DNA from: DAOVVL01 sp965603095
GTDB lineage: Bacteria; Pseudomonadota; Alphaproteobacteria; Rhodospirillales; Magnetovibrionaceae
Assembly: GCA_965603095.1 (NCBI GenBank)
Contig: CBFDBQ010000046.1
Location: 1-16,544, forward strand
Reading direction: 5' to 3'
DNA length: 16,544 nucleotides
Part shown: positions 6,599 to 14,390 of the stretch, piece after piece
Layout of the letters: every line of letters starts with the position of its first letter
Numbering within the stretch: position 1 is the first letter of the stretch
The notes under the pieces: model-generated
Told to the model about the DNA's origin: nothing
Databases searched by the model: none
Seen by the model: the letters and a program-made list of their open reading frames with translations, nothing else
Translations under genes and position numbers: made by a program

Positions 6599-7522
6599 AT
6601 GTCACAACCAAATGAACCACTTTTTGAACGCATAGCAATAATTGGCATTGGCCTTATTGGTTCGTCGTTGGCGCGCGCGGTACGCGAACATAATTTAGCA
6701 AATCATATTGCCATTGCCACACGTAGCGTTGAGACACTTAAAAAAGCAGAAGATTTAGGGCTGGGCCATAGCTACAGCACTAATGCTGCCGAGGCTGTAA
6801 CCGATGCCGACCTTGTGGTTTTATGTGTGCCGCTAGGATCAATCGGCACAGTAGGCAAGGCAATTTCCGACTCGTTAAAAAACGGTGCAATAGTTAGCGA
6901 TGTGGGTTCATCCAAAGAATCGGTTATTAACGACCTTGATGGTGCGTTGCCAGATGGTGTTCATCTGGTCCCAGCACATCCGGTAGCGGGAACGGAATTT
7001 TCCGGACCCCAGGCAGGATATGCATCATTATTTGATGGCCATTGGTGTGTGCTAACCCCAACCGCAGAAACTGATGCGGGAGCGATAAAAAAAGTACGTG
7101 CCCTGTGGCAAGCATGCGGGATGAAGGTTGAGGAAATGGACGCCGCCCATCATGACCGGGTGCTGGCCATTACATCACACCTGCCGCAATTAATTGCCTA
7201 CACCATTGTTGGCACCGCAACCAATTTAGAAGACGACAGCAAACGTGAAGTTATGAAATACTCCGCTGGCGGTTTTCGTGACTTTACCCGCATTGCTGCA
7301 TCAGACCCGATTATGTGGCGCGACGTATGCCTAAGCAACAAGGTTGCGATTTTAGATATTCTTGGGCGTTTTGGCGAAGACCTAAGCGCGCTTCAAAATG
7401 CGATTAGCAACGACGAAGGTGACGTGCTTGAATCCATGTTCAGGCGCACCCGCGAAATTCGGGGTGGTATTATTGAAATGGGTCAAGACAAGCCCGACAT
7501 AAAACCAGAAGACGAAACCTAA
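6599..7522 (+). CDS. tyrA: Prephenate/arogenate (cyclohexadienyl) dehydrogenase
   Basis: A 307-residue NAD(P)-dependent dehydrogenase of the TyrA family, which oxidatively decarboxylates prephenate or arogenate on the way to tyrosine. The N-terminal Rossmann domain begins IAIIGIGLIGSSLA, with Gly16, Gly18 and Gly21 in the dinucleotide loop and SDVGSSK at 100-106. The catalytic His is His127 in PAHPVAGTEFSGP. The helical C-terminal domain has HLPQLIA (194-200) and GGFRDFTRIAASDP with Arg227. No mutase or ACT domain is fused, so the mutase is supplied by the first gene of this operon. Prephenate versus arogenate use cannot be decided. The ribosome-binding site is weak (GGAAA about 16 bases upstream). 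The 3' end converges on the DUF2125 gene 13 bp away. Confidence 0.95.
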   Translation: MSQPNEPLFERIAIIGIGLIGSSLARAVREHNLANHIAIATRSVETLKKAEDLGLGHSYSTNAAEAVTDADLVVLCVPLGSIGTVGKAISDSLKNGAIVSDVGSSKESVINDLDGALPDGVHLVPAHPVAGTEFSGPQAGYASLFDGHWCVLTPTAETDAGAIKKVRALWQACGMKVEEMDAAHHDRVLAITSHLPQLIAYTIVGTATNLEDDSKREVMKYSAGGFRDFTRIAASDPIMWRDVCLSNKVAILDILGRFGEDLSALQNAISNDEGDVLESMFRRTREIRGGIIEMGQDKPDIKPEDET

Positions 7523-7535
7523 TAATATTATTTTT

Positions 7536-8648
7536 TTATTGCCACGTCAGCGGCGGCAGTTTGCCTATGGCAATAGGCCCTAGATAAATAATATTTTCTT
7601 TTACCTCTACCCCAAGGTTAAGAAACGACCTGCCGTCTTTGGTTTTTTGTGAGAACGCGGCAAGGGTCATTTTTGCAACTACCGCATCGCTATCGCGAAT
7701 TAGGCCAACATCTCTGAAGCGATTAATGGTTGGAAGCAACCCAGTTATTTTTGCGGTCAATCGCCCGGCGGGTTGCGTATTTTTATCTAGATAAATATTT
7801 CCGCTACCTGATAGGGCAAGCGGGGCGCCACGCAGAACAATGTTATCAACCATAATCTTTCCACCACTATCGCGCCAATCGTCCAGAGCGGTTTTGAGGG
7901 TTGTTTTGATTTTATCGCTAACAGTTATTGGCCCTGATATTTTTCCTGAAAACTCTACCATTTGAAAATTATTTGAAATGGGCATGTTATTGCCCCACGG
8001 TAAAATAATATTTTTTGCTATGGTAACAATTTCTATGGCGGCGGCCGATTTGCCCGCAGGAATATTTGAAGCCATATTTATTATTATTTCATCGGCCTTT
8101 ATTTTTTTAAAATTGGAATCGCTGGATGCAAGGTTAAGGTTCGCAATATTTATTTTTATATTATCTGGCAGTGTGTTTCCGGGATTAATAAACAAATTAA
8201 ATTTTTCAATGCTGCCAGAAAAATTATATGAACCATCAGCCGTGGTGATTTCCATACTGGATTTACCGCCAAGGGCAATTTCGCCATGCCACGGTGCCCA
8301 TGGTTTAATGGTAATTTTTGCCTGCTCGCCCTGCCAATATAAATTATTGCCCCAAACAGTTTTTATTTTTGGACGGTCATAAGAAATAATTATTCTTCCC
8401 GGATATCCGCTAATACGTACATTTTCAAAAGTTACAATATTTCCACGTGAAATCTCATTTGCGGCCCAATTTGATATTTGTTTTTTTGCAAAATTGGCTA
8501 CCCCAAACCATAAAAGCGACCACAGCCCCACAACCAATACGGTGCTAAGCACAAGAACCATGCTGGCATTAAACATTTTTAATGATTTTGGTTTCTTGTA
8601 GTTAAGCGATGGGTGATCAAACCCATCAAGGTCGTATTTATTAGGCAA
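7536..8648 (-). CDS. DUF2125 family membrane-anchored protein, TTG start
   Basis: A 370-residue protein of unknown function matching the alphaproteobacterial DUF2125 family. A short basic N-terminus (NYKKPKSLK) leads into one transmembrane segment at about residues 28-50. The rest is a beta-rich periplasmic region with repeated amphipathic strands such as YPGRIIISYDRPKI, KPWAPWHGEIALGG and VLRGAPLALSGSGNIYL, which recalls AsmA/YdgA-like envelope proteins; that likeness is only by eye. I place the start at the TTG at 8646-8648 because AAGGGG (8656-8661) sits seven bases before it, the best ribosome site in the region. A GTG at 8726 would add 26 residues without such a site, and the first ATG (8576) leaves almost no lead before the membrane segment. 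It is divergent from chaC. Confidence 0.85.
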   Translation of the reverse strand: MPNKYDLDGFDHPSLNYKKPKSLKMFNASMVLVLSTVLVVGLWSLLWFGVANFAKKQISNWAANEISRGNIVTFENVRISGYPGRIIISYDRPKIKTVWGNNLYWQGEQAKITIKPWAPWHGEIALGGKSSMEITTADGSYNFSGSIEKFNLFINPGNTLPDNIKINIANLNLASSDSNFKKIKADEIIINMASNIPAGKSAAAIEIVTIAKNIILPWGNNMPISNNFQMVEFSGKISGPITVSDKIKTTLKTALDDWRDSGGKIMVDNIVLRGAPLALSGSGNIYLDKNTQPAGRLTAKITGLLPTINRFRDVGLIRDSDAVVAKMTLAAFSQKTKDGRSFLNLGVEVKENIIYLGPIAIGKLPPLTWQ

Positions 8649-8676
8649 GCGTATTCCCCTTAAAGCGCCGCAATAA

Positions 8677-8695
8677 CCAATAAAAAATGTATTGG
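8677..8695. repeat. Inverted repeat CCAATA-N7-TATTGG between DUF2125 gene and chaC
   Basis: A perfect 6-bp inverted repeat with a seven-base A-rich centre lies in the 132-bp divergent gap. Its size and symmetry suit a dimeric regulator, and it could serve either gene. No promoter hexamers next to it are convincing, so the role is open. Confidence 0.3.
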
Positions 8696-8780
8696 CTTGT
8701 TTGGTGTTTTCTTGTTGTAGCCCCACAAGCAGACTACCATGTGCTTTATGATAAAAAACGTTAAAGCTGTAAATAAAAGA

Positions 8781-9320
8781 ATGGCAAATAAAATTCCAGA
8801 AGATGATTTTTGGGTCTTTGGCTACGGCTCATTAATGTGGAATCCGGGGTTTTCTCACATTGAACGTGCACCTGCACGTATTTATGGCCTGCACCGCTGC
8901 CTTTGCATGATTTCAACCATATATCGAGGCACCCCTGAAAACCCGGGGCTTGTGTTGGGCCTAGATCGAGGCGGATCAGCCGTGGGCATAGCGTTTAAGG
9001 TAGCAAAAAAGAACGTAAACCATGTGCTTGAATATCTAGAAGACCGCGAACAGATAACCAAGGCCTATTGCCCACATTTCACCAACGCAAAGCTAGAAGA
9101 TGGGCGAAGCGTAAACGTATATACGTTTATTGCGCGCCATGAACATGAACAATATGCCGGGCCCATGTCGCGACAAAAATGTGCGGGTATGGTTGCAAAG
9201 GGCGTGGGCGATCGCGGAAGCTCGCTTGAATATCTGGCCAATACGGTGGAACACCTTGACCAGTTAGGCATCAAAGATACGGAGCTTCACCGGATATTGA
9301 ATTTAGCAAAAAAAATTTAA
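8781..9320 (+). CDS. chaC: Gamma-glutamylcyclotransferase, ChaC family
   Basis: A 179-residue enzyme of the ChaC group, which cleaves glutathione to 5-oxoproline and Cys-Gly in the cytoplasm. The substrate loop FGYGSLMWNPGF (13-24) is the family hallmark, followed by ARIYGLHRCLCM (33-44) and the catalytic-acid region YLEDREQITKAY, with Glu90 as the expected proton acceptor. The C-terminal GYA-like helix stretch YAGPMSRQKCAGMVAKGVG is also typical. I chose the ATG at 8781, where the product opens MANKIPEDDFWVFGYGS. ATGs at 8739 and 8748 would add 14 or 11 residues of no likeness to the family. No strong ribosome site precedes any of the three. It converges on nrdJ with 21 bp between stops. Confidence 0.92.
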   Translation: MANKIPEDDFWVFGYGSLMWNPGFSHIERAPARIYGLHRCLCMISTIYRGTPENPGLVLGLDRGGSAVGIAFKVAKKNVNHVLEYLEDREQITKAYCPHFTNAKLEDGRSVNVYTFIARHEHEQYAGPMSRQKCAGMVAKGVGDRGSSLEYLANTVEHLDQLGIKDTELHRILNLAKKI

Positions 9321-9341
9321 ACAGCTAATTCTACGCAAAAT

Positions 9342-11696
9342 TTACCCACACTTGGAATAACCACAGCTAAGGCAAGTATCGCAGCCTTCTTGTCTTATTA
9401 ATGTTGGCTGGGCGCATTTGGGGCAAGTCTTGCCCATGTATACGGGTGTATCGCCTTCGTCTGAATCTATCTGCTGGGTCATGTTAACAACCTTTGCTTG
9501 CGGCTCTGTTTCCGGAGAAAAATGTTCGTCCCCTTTTAAGAAACCGATGGCGGTAAGGTGCTGTTCAATAACGCTACCGATGGCTGCCAGCAATGATGGA
9601 ACATACCGCCCGCCAACCCAGTGGCCACCGCGCGGGTCAAACACCGCTTTTAATTCTTCAACCACAAACGAAATATCACCGCCACGGCGAAATACCGCAG
9701 AAATCATCCGGGTTAACGCAACTATCCATGCAAAATGTTCAACGTCTTTTGAATTGATAAATATTTCAAACGGACGAACCCGGCCGCTATCATCAACAAT
9801 ATCATTTACGGTTATATAAAGCGCATGCTCGCTTTCCGGCCAACGCAATTTATAGGTATGGCCATCTAATCCACCCGGGCGTTCTAATTTTTTAGTTAAA
9901 TGATGAACGTTAACTGGTGCATTTTCATTTTCGTTTGGAACAACGGCAATTGGTTTGTCAAATGGTAGTGCCTGCTGTTCGGGCGCTGCCTTGGGTTTTG
10001 CATCCTTGCGTTCCAATACCGCACCCGTCACATCATTGGGACGATAGGTTGTGCAACCTTTTAAGCCCAAATCATATGCTTCCATGTAAATATCTTTGAA
10101 ATCATCAAAAGGTATTTCTTCGGGCACGTTGATTGTTTTGGAAATAGAGCTATCAACATATTTTTGCACCGCCGCCTGCATTACCAAATGGTCACTGGGG
10201 CTAAGATGCTGAACATCAACAAATGCATCTGTTAATTTGGCATTTTCACCTTTTAATTTTTTGTAAAGGCGGTATGCATAATCGGTTACGTCTTCTTCTT
10301 TGCGGCTACCATCTGGTTGCATAACGTGACGGGTATATTTGAAACTAAATACCGGTTCTAAACCACTGGACACGTTATCGGCAAAAATGGAAATTGTTCC
10401 GGTTGGCGCGATTGAGGTTATAAGCGCGTTACGAATGCCGTGCTTTTTAATTGCGTCCTGCACATCACTATCAAGGCGTTTTATCATTTCACCCTGCAAA
10501 TATTGCTCTGCATCATAAAGCGGAAATGCGCCTTTTTCAGCCGCCAGTTGGGTTGATACCATATAGGCGGCACGTTCAATTGTTTTCATCCAAGTTTTGG
10601 TTAATTCAACCGCCCGGGCCGAACCATAACGCGCACCAACCATAATAAGGGCATCACCTAAGCCGGTTATGCCAAGGCCGATACGACGTTTTGCTTTTGC
10701 TTCATTTTCTTGTTCGGGTAATGGAAAATTTGAAACATCAATTACGTTATCCATCATGCGAACAGATGTTGCCACCAATTTAGCAAGCGCATCCATATTA
10801 ATGGCCGCATCATCATCAAACGGGTTTTCAACCATGCGGGCCAAATTAACCGAGCCCAAAAGACATGCACCATAGGGTGGCAATGGCTGTTCACCACATG
10901 GATTGGTGGCAGATATTGTTTCGCAATAATTTAAATTATTTAAACGGTTTATGCGGTCGATAAATATTACGCCGGGCTCAGCATAGGCATATGTGGCACG
11001 CATAATTTTATCCCACAAATCGCGCGCGGGCACAGATTTATAAACCGTACCGTCATAAACCAAATCCCAGTTATCACCCCCCTTTACCGCATCCATAAAT
11101 GGGTCTGTAACCAGAACCGAAAGATTAAACATGCGTAAACGGCCGGGCTCTTGTTTGGCTTCAATAAACGTTTCAATATCTGGGTGATCGCATCTAAGCA
11201 CCCCCATCATCGCACCGCGGCGTGATCCTGCGCTCATTATTGTGCGGCACATGGAATCCCAAACATCCATAAACGAAAGCGGGCCCGATGCATCTGCGCC
11301 TATTTTTTTAACCAACGCACCCTTGGGGCGAAGGGTGGAAAAATCGTAACCAATGCCACCGCCCTGTTGCATGGTAAGGGCGGCTTCTTTTAAGCTATCA
11401 AAAATGCCCGCCATGGAATCGGGAATTTCGCCCATAACAAAACAGTTAAACAATGTAACCTTACGCTTGGCCCCAGCGCCGGCCATGATGCGGCCAGCGG
11501 GCAAGAATTTGAAATCCTTTAGTGCTTCATAAAATTCACCCGACCATTTTTCAGGATCGGTTTCAGTCGCGGCAATGGCGTTTGCAACACGTGCCCACGT
11601 ATCATCAACGGTTTTATCTATGGCGTTGCCGTCGGGTGATTTCAGGCGATATTTCATATCCCAGATATGCTGGGAAATTGATGACTGTTGGGACAT
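9342..11696 (-). CDS. nrdJ: Adenosylcobalamin-dependent (class II) ribonucleotide reductase
   Basis: A 784-residue class II reductase that converts ribonucleotides to deoxyribonucleotides with an adenosylcobalamin radical, without oxygen and without a NrdB partner. Active-site residues are visible: Cys85 (LFNCFV) and Cys278 (GACLLGSVNL) as the reducible pair, and Asn265-Pro-Cys267-Gly-Glu269 with the thiyl Cys267. SAGSRRGAMM (155-164) and SIAPTGTISIFADN are further family blocks. The C-terminal end (from about 757) is Cys-rich, with CPKC and CDTCLSCGYSKCG; it likely forms a zinc-ribbon-like tail that shuttles electrons from thioredoxin. Length and layout match the short alphaproteobacterial and betaproteobacterial form, not the roughly 1,200-residue form. 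The ATG has no obvious Shine-Dalgarno. A promoter candidate lies about 70 bases upstream. Confidence 0.97.
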   Translation of the reverse strand: MSQQSSISQHIWDMKYRLKSPDGNAIDKTVDDTWARVANAIAATETDPEKWSGEFYEALKDFKFLPAGRIMAGAGAKRKVTLFNCFVMGEIPDSMAGIFDSLKEAALTMQQGGGIGYDFSTLRPKGALVKKIGADASGPLSFMDVWDSMCRTIMSAGSRRGAMMGVLRCDHPDIETFIEAKQEPGRLRMFNLSVLVTDPFMDAVKGGDNWDLVYDGTVYKSVPARDLWDKIMRATYAYAEPGVIFIDRINRLNNLNYCETISATNPCGEQPLPPYGACLLGSVNLARMVENPFDDDAAINMDALAKLVATSVRMMDNVIDVSNFPLPEQENEAKAKRRIGLGITGLGDALIMVGARYGSARAVELTKTWMKTIERAAYMVSTQLAAEKGAFPLYDAEQYLQGEMIKRLDSDVQDAIKKHGIRNALITSIAPTGTISIFADNVSSGLEPVFSFKYTRHVMQPDGSRKEEDVTDYAYRLYKKLKGENAKLTDAFVDVQHLSPSDHLVMQAAVQKYVDSSISKTINVPEEIPFDDFKDIYMEAYDLGLKGCTTYRPNDVTGAVLERKDAKPKAAPEQQALPFDKPIAVVPNENENAPVNVHHLTKKLERPGGLDGHTYKLRWPESEHALYITVNDIVDDSGRVRPFEIFINSKDVEHFAWIVALTRMISAVFRRGGDISFVVEELKAVFDPRGGHWVGGRYVPSLLAAIGSVIEQHLTAIGFLKGDEHFSPETEPQAKVVNMTQQIDSDEGDTPVYMGKTCPKCAQPTLIRQEGCDTCLSCGYSKCG

Positions 11697-11764
11697 TTGT
11701 GTTTTTAAACTTTCGCTTTTGGTTCAATTTAAGGACGCGGCCAAGGGCCAAATCAAGGACGTGG

Positions 11765-11792
11765 ATTATAACCAATTTTTGTTAAATGTTCA
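11765..11792 (-). promoter_or_regulatory. Candidate nrdJ promoter (TGAACA-N16-TATAAT)
   Basis: On the minus strand a perfect TATAAT (plus 11765-11770) lies 16 bases after TGAACA (plus 11787-11792; four of six consensus bases). Transcription would start near 11758 and give a leader of about 60 bases before the nrdJ ATG. It is the best -10 in the gap and is placed sensibly for nrdJ. Confidence 0.45.
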
Positions 11793-11805
11793 CTATATGT
11801 TTCCA
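11790..11805. promoter_or_regulatory. NrdR-box-like half-site overlapping the nrdJ -35
   Basis: TCACTATATGTTTCCA compared with the NrdR consensus (acaCwAtATaTwGwGt) matches well over the left half (CACTATAT) and poorly over the right half. It overlaps the -35 hexamer, where a repressor would act. NrdR, a zinc-ribbon/ATP-cone repressor, controls ribonucleotide reductase genes in most bacteria, usually through two boxes; a clear second box is not seen, though ACACAATA at 11942-11949 repeats the left half. Confidence 0.3.
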
Positions 11806-11909
11806 CCGCCTTATCCCGGTAAAAGTATTGGCCACACATGGGCAAATGCCCCGGCCAGCAACGTTTTTTCTTATATTTCAATTAGTTTTCCCCATGTCTA
11901 ACAGGGTAA

Positions 11910-11970
11910 ATATCCACAGTGACGACTGAATATACCTATGCACACAATAATATGCACAGACTTATTCACA
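11910..11970 (+). promoter_or_regulatory. Cluster of four DnaA-box-like 9-mers upstream of nrdJ
   Basis: Four same-strand copies of NTATNCACA sit within 61 bases: ATATCCACA (11910-11918), CTATGCACA (11936-11944), ATATGCACA (11950-11958) and TTATTCACA (11962-11970). Against the DnaA consensus TTATCCACA the first and last match eight of nine, the middle two seven of nine. Start-to-start spacings are 26, 14 and 12. DnaA is known to control nrdAB in E. coli, so a replication-linked control of nrdJ is possible. Binding is not shown. Confidence 0.4.
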
Positions 11971-12017
11971 ATGCTATTTCGTTGAGATATCAAAGGATAA
12001 CTGGGGGAAATTTAAGA

Positions 12018-12806
12018 TTATTGCTGGTTATCCGTGCCACCCTGAGTTGGTGCAGGAATTGGTTGTGGCAAAGGCAGCGCGTGGGGGTTTTCTGCCCGGC
12101 CATCAACCGCAAGACGCGAGCACGCCTTTTCAATTTTTGAGCAAAGTTGGTTCATGAATTCTTTTCTATCTAATCCCGGGGCAATGGGTTGAAGAAATTC
12201 AATGGTAATAATGCCCGGGCGTTTTAAAAAACTACGTCTTTGCCAAAACAATCCGGAATTTAACGCAACCGGAACTACCACAACGTTGGCGCCTTTGTAA
12301 ATTGCCGCAACACCTGGGTTATAGGGCTTGCTCTCACCAGGGGCGGTTCTGGTTCCTTCGGGAAATATTACTACGCTACGTCCCAGCGATAGCGCCTTGC
12401 CCACATCAGTTATCATTCCCTTTAATGCCTTGGCCCCACCTTTGCGATTAATGGGGATTGCGCCAACGCGAGAAATTACCCAACCGAAAAAAGGTATCAT
12501 GACCAATTCTTGTTTAAGCACAAAAACAGGGTCTTCAAGGTATTGATGAAATATTCCCGTATCCCAGGCAGACTGATGTTTGCTGGCAAATATGGCGGGG
12601 CCGTCTGGAATATTCTCTAGGCCCACAACCTTATATTTTAGGCCCGTAACCACGCGCAGTTCCCAAAGCAATACAGACGTCCATATTTTTAATGCGCCCT
12701 GCATAAAATCTCTAGGAAAGACAATCAGCGGTGTTAAACCAATTGCAAAAACTATGCAGGTGGCAAAAAACAAAAAATTATAAACAAGTGAACGCACGAC
12801 AATCAT
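12018..12806 (-). CDS. plsC: 1-acyl-sn-glycerol-3-phosphate acyltransferase (PlsC family)
   Basis: A 262-residue membrane-bound acyltransferase that would add the second acyl chain to lysophosphatidic acid in phospholipid synthesis. A hydrophobic N-terminal segment (about 8-30) is followed by the HxxxxD catalytic motif in KHQSAWDT (His77, Asp82), the substrate block GAIPINRKGG (116-124) and FPEGTR (149-153 region), and a later VVPVALNSG. A Pro-rich tail ends the protein. I start at the ATG at 12806, where the product reads MIVVRSLVYNFLF as in relatives, with AGAAGG about 14 bases upstream. An ATG at 12887 would add 27 residues and overlap the previous gene by 58 bp. It is the last gene of the ftsE-ftsX-ydcF-like-plsC run, 23 bp after its neighbour. 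Confidence 0.92.
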   Translation of the reverse strand: MIVVRSLVYNFLFFATCIVFAIGLTPLIVFPRDFMQGALKIWTSVLLWELRVVTGLKYKVVGLENIPDGPAIFASKHQSAWDTGIFHQYLEDPVFVLKQELVMIPFFGWVISRVGAIPINRKGGAKALKGMITDVGKALSLGRSVVIFPEGTRTAPGESKPYNPGVAAIYKGANVVVVPVALNSGLFWQRRSFLKRPGIITIEFLQPIAPGLDRKEFMNQLCSKIEKACSRLAVDGRAENPHALPLPQPIPAPTQGGTDNQQ

Positions 12807-12829
12807 TTTATATTTATAACCTTCTGCAT

Positions 12830-13471
12830 TTAATTCTTTATTCGGGGTGAAACCATTAGCACCTTGCGAAATAGATGCCTTAGCCATGCCAAAATAAATT
12901 TATTATATTCAGATACTATCAAATCAGTAGTGCCGGGCCATACCCACCATTTTTCCTGTTTTACAGAATCTGAAAATACCGGATGTGGAATAATTTTTAT
13001 GTTTTTCATGGTATTGTTAAATTCAAGCATAGCGCGGGGCATATGATAGGCAGAGGTTACTAGCCTAATGCTTTTAACTTTATTATCACCCGCCCAAGCG
13101 AAAGTTTCACGCGCATTGTCAATGGTATCTTCGGCATGGCCGATGCCTATGCAACACGAAAGCCCTTCGGGGCTTTGTTGGGATAGCTTTAACAATGTTG
13201 ATACATCCACCCCTTTGTAAACTCCGGAAACAAACATTTTGCTGGCAAAGCCATCTGATAACAAACCAATTCCAGTATCTAACCTGCCCCTGCCACCAGT
13301 AAGAACCGCTATGGCGTCGGTCTTGGATGTTGCGTCTTCGACAGTGGCCGGAATGGTCGAAGCAAACAAATATAACCCACCTGCCCAAAATGTTACCGAA
13401 AAACCAATTAAAAAAAACAGCATCTTTGCGAGCCTGCTTGATCCGCGGTGGTATATGGAATGTTTTGCCAT
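12830..13471 (-). CDS. YdcF/ElyC/SanA family (DUF218) envelope protein
   Basis: A 213-residue protein with one N-terminal membrane segment (about 14-38) and a DUF218 domain facing the periplasm. Domain marks are TDAIAVLTGGRGRLDTG (51-67), SGVYKGVDV (82-90), AEDTIDNARETFAWA (113-127) and LVTSAYHMPRA (137-147), the last two being the best conserved in the family. E. coli members ElyC and SanA affect peptidoglycan and envelope barrier; the biochemical activity is not firmly known. Its ATG overlaps the ftsX stop by one base (TGATG), so translation is probably coupled to ftsX. The link to ftsEX and plsC supports an envelope role during division. Confidence 0.9.
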   Translation of the reverse strand: MAKHSIYHRGSSRLAKMLFFLIGFSVTFWAGGLYLFASTIPATVEDATSKTDAIAVLTGGRGRLDTGIGLLSDGFASKMFVSGVYKGVDVSTLLKLSQQSPEGLSCCIGIGHAEDTIDNARETFAWAGDNKVKSIRLVTSAYHMPRAMLEFNNTMKNIKIIPHPVFSDSVKQEKWWVWPGTTDLIVSEYNKFILAWLRHLFRKVLMVSPRIKN

Positions 13472-14364
13472 CAGAGCATCCCCGCAAGGTTACGCATTAC
13501 CGTTGCCCTAGCCGTCCACCATGCAAGCAGGGCAGATGCAAACGGTAACGCCAACAACGATAGCCATCCAACCCCGCCAAGGGAGATTTCCGGCAATAGA
13601 CCAGATTCAATTCGTCCTGCAACAAAGCCCAATGCCAATAGGGTTGGCACCGCAAGGCCAAGCCCAATTATGCCGCCCTTGAAACCAAGCACCATGGCCC
13701 GGTGTGCGAACTGCCCAGCAATATAGCTATCGTGGGCACCAGTAAAATGCAGAACTTCTATTGCTTCATGGTGTACGGCCAAACCGGTTCTGGTGGTAAA
13801 CACAATTGTTGCCGCCGCCGATGCTAAAATAAGCACCAAAACCAGTGCGGCAAACCCTTCCATGGTGTGAATTAGCTGCACCAATCTGGCCAGCCACACG
13901 CCATGATCATCAACCACCACGCCGGGGACAGCCGCACCTAATTTTTGTTTTAAAACACGAATATCGGGCTTGCCCTCCGGGCTGGTTTCAACATCAATTA
14001 ACACCGGAAGCGGAACATCGCCTGCAATGCCTGCGCCCAACCACGGCTCTAATAGTTGCAGTACGCGACTTTCGGGTATTACGCTTGACCTTATTATGCC
14101 CTTTGTTTCGGAAAGCAGATTAAGTGTGGACTGCAACCTACGAATACTTTTTTCCTTGGCCGCCTTGTCCGAGCCCGATACTGGCGGCACCTGAACGGTC
14201 AGGGATGTGCCAATGTCTTTGCTCCATCTAGCAGACATTGAATCAAGCCCCAGCATTCCCGCCTGCGACATGGCCGCAAGATACACCATGAAAGCAATTA
14301 GCCATGGCAAGAAGCGGCTTAATGCATCACGGTCAAGTGGAAGATCTATTCTGCGACGAAACAT
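13471..14364 (-). CDS. ftsX: Cell division protein FtsX
   Basis: A 297-residue inner-membrane subunit of the FtsEX complex, which transmits ATP hydrolysis by FtsE to periplasmic murein hydrolases at the septum. Four membrane segments fit the family: about 18-38, 171-191, 224-250 and 267-286. The periplasmic loop spans about 39-168. The cytoplasmic stretch AIEVLHFTGAHDSYIAGQF (201-219) is the coupling region that docks on FtsE, comparable to the L-x-G-A-x-x-x-F/Y-I block of other FtsX. It lies 26 bp after ftsE and overlaps the next gene by one base. Low identity to E. coli FtsX is usual for alphaproteobacteria. Confidence 0.9.
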   Translation of the reverse strand: MFRRRIDLPLDRDALSRFLPWLIAFMVYLAAMSQAGMLGLDSMSARWSKDIGTSLTVQVPPVSGSDKAAKEKSIRRLQSTLNLLSETKGIIRSSVIPESRVLQLLEPWLGAGIAGDVPLPVLIDVETSPEGKPDIRVLKQKLGAAVPGVVVDDHGVWLARLVQLIHTMEGFAALVLVLILASAAATIVFTTRTGLAVHHEAIEVLHFTGAHDSYIAGQFAHRAMVLGFKGGIIGLGLAVPTLLALGFVAGRIESGLLPEISLGGVGWLSLLALPFASALLAWWTARATVMRNLAGML

Positions 14365-14390
14365 AAATAAATTAAATCCTGTTCAATTGC

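Larger units (their letters stand above)
11697..12017. other. Gene-free 321-bp control region between plsC and nrdJ
   Basis: No coding frame with a family match exists on either strand. Reading from nrdJ outward: a leader of about 60 bases, a TATAAT promoter candidate with an NrdR-like half-site over its -35 (11765-11805), a nested hairpin (TTGGCC 11828-11833 with GGCCA 11853-11857, enclosing GGGC-AAAT-GCCC at 11840-11851) and a T-run at 11864-11869, then a run of four DnaA-box-like 9-mers (11910-11970). The remainder up to the plsC stop is A/T-rich and holds nothing I can name. Confidence 0.6.

Noticed and set aside
7523..7545. Bidirectional terminator between tyrA and the DUF2125 gene
   Set aside because: AATAATATTATT followed by Ts is palindromic, but the stem has no G-C pairs and would be too weak.
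11828..11869. Rho-independent terminator on the plus strand in the plsC-nrdJ gap
   Set aside because: A nested hairpin is followed by six Ts, but the T-run starts about six bases after the stem, and no plus-strand gene or promoter lies upstream.
11697..12017. Chromosomal replication origin
   Set aside because: The four DnaA-like boxes suggested it, but only two match well, there is no clear unwinding element, and the neighbours (nrdJ, plsC) are not the usual origin genes.
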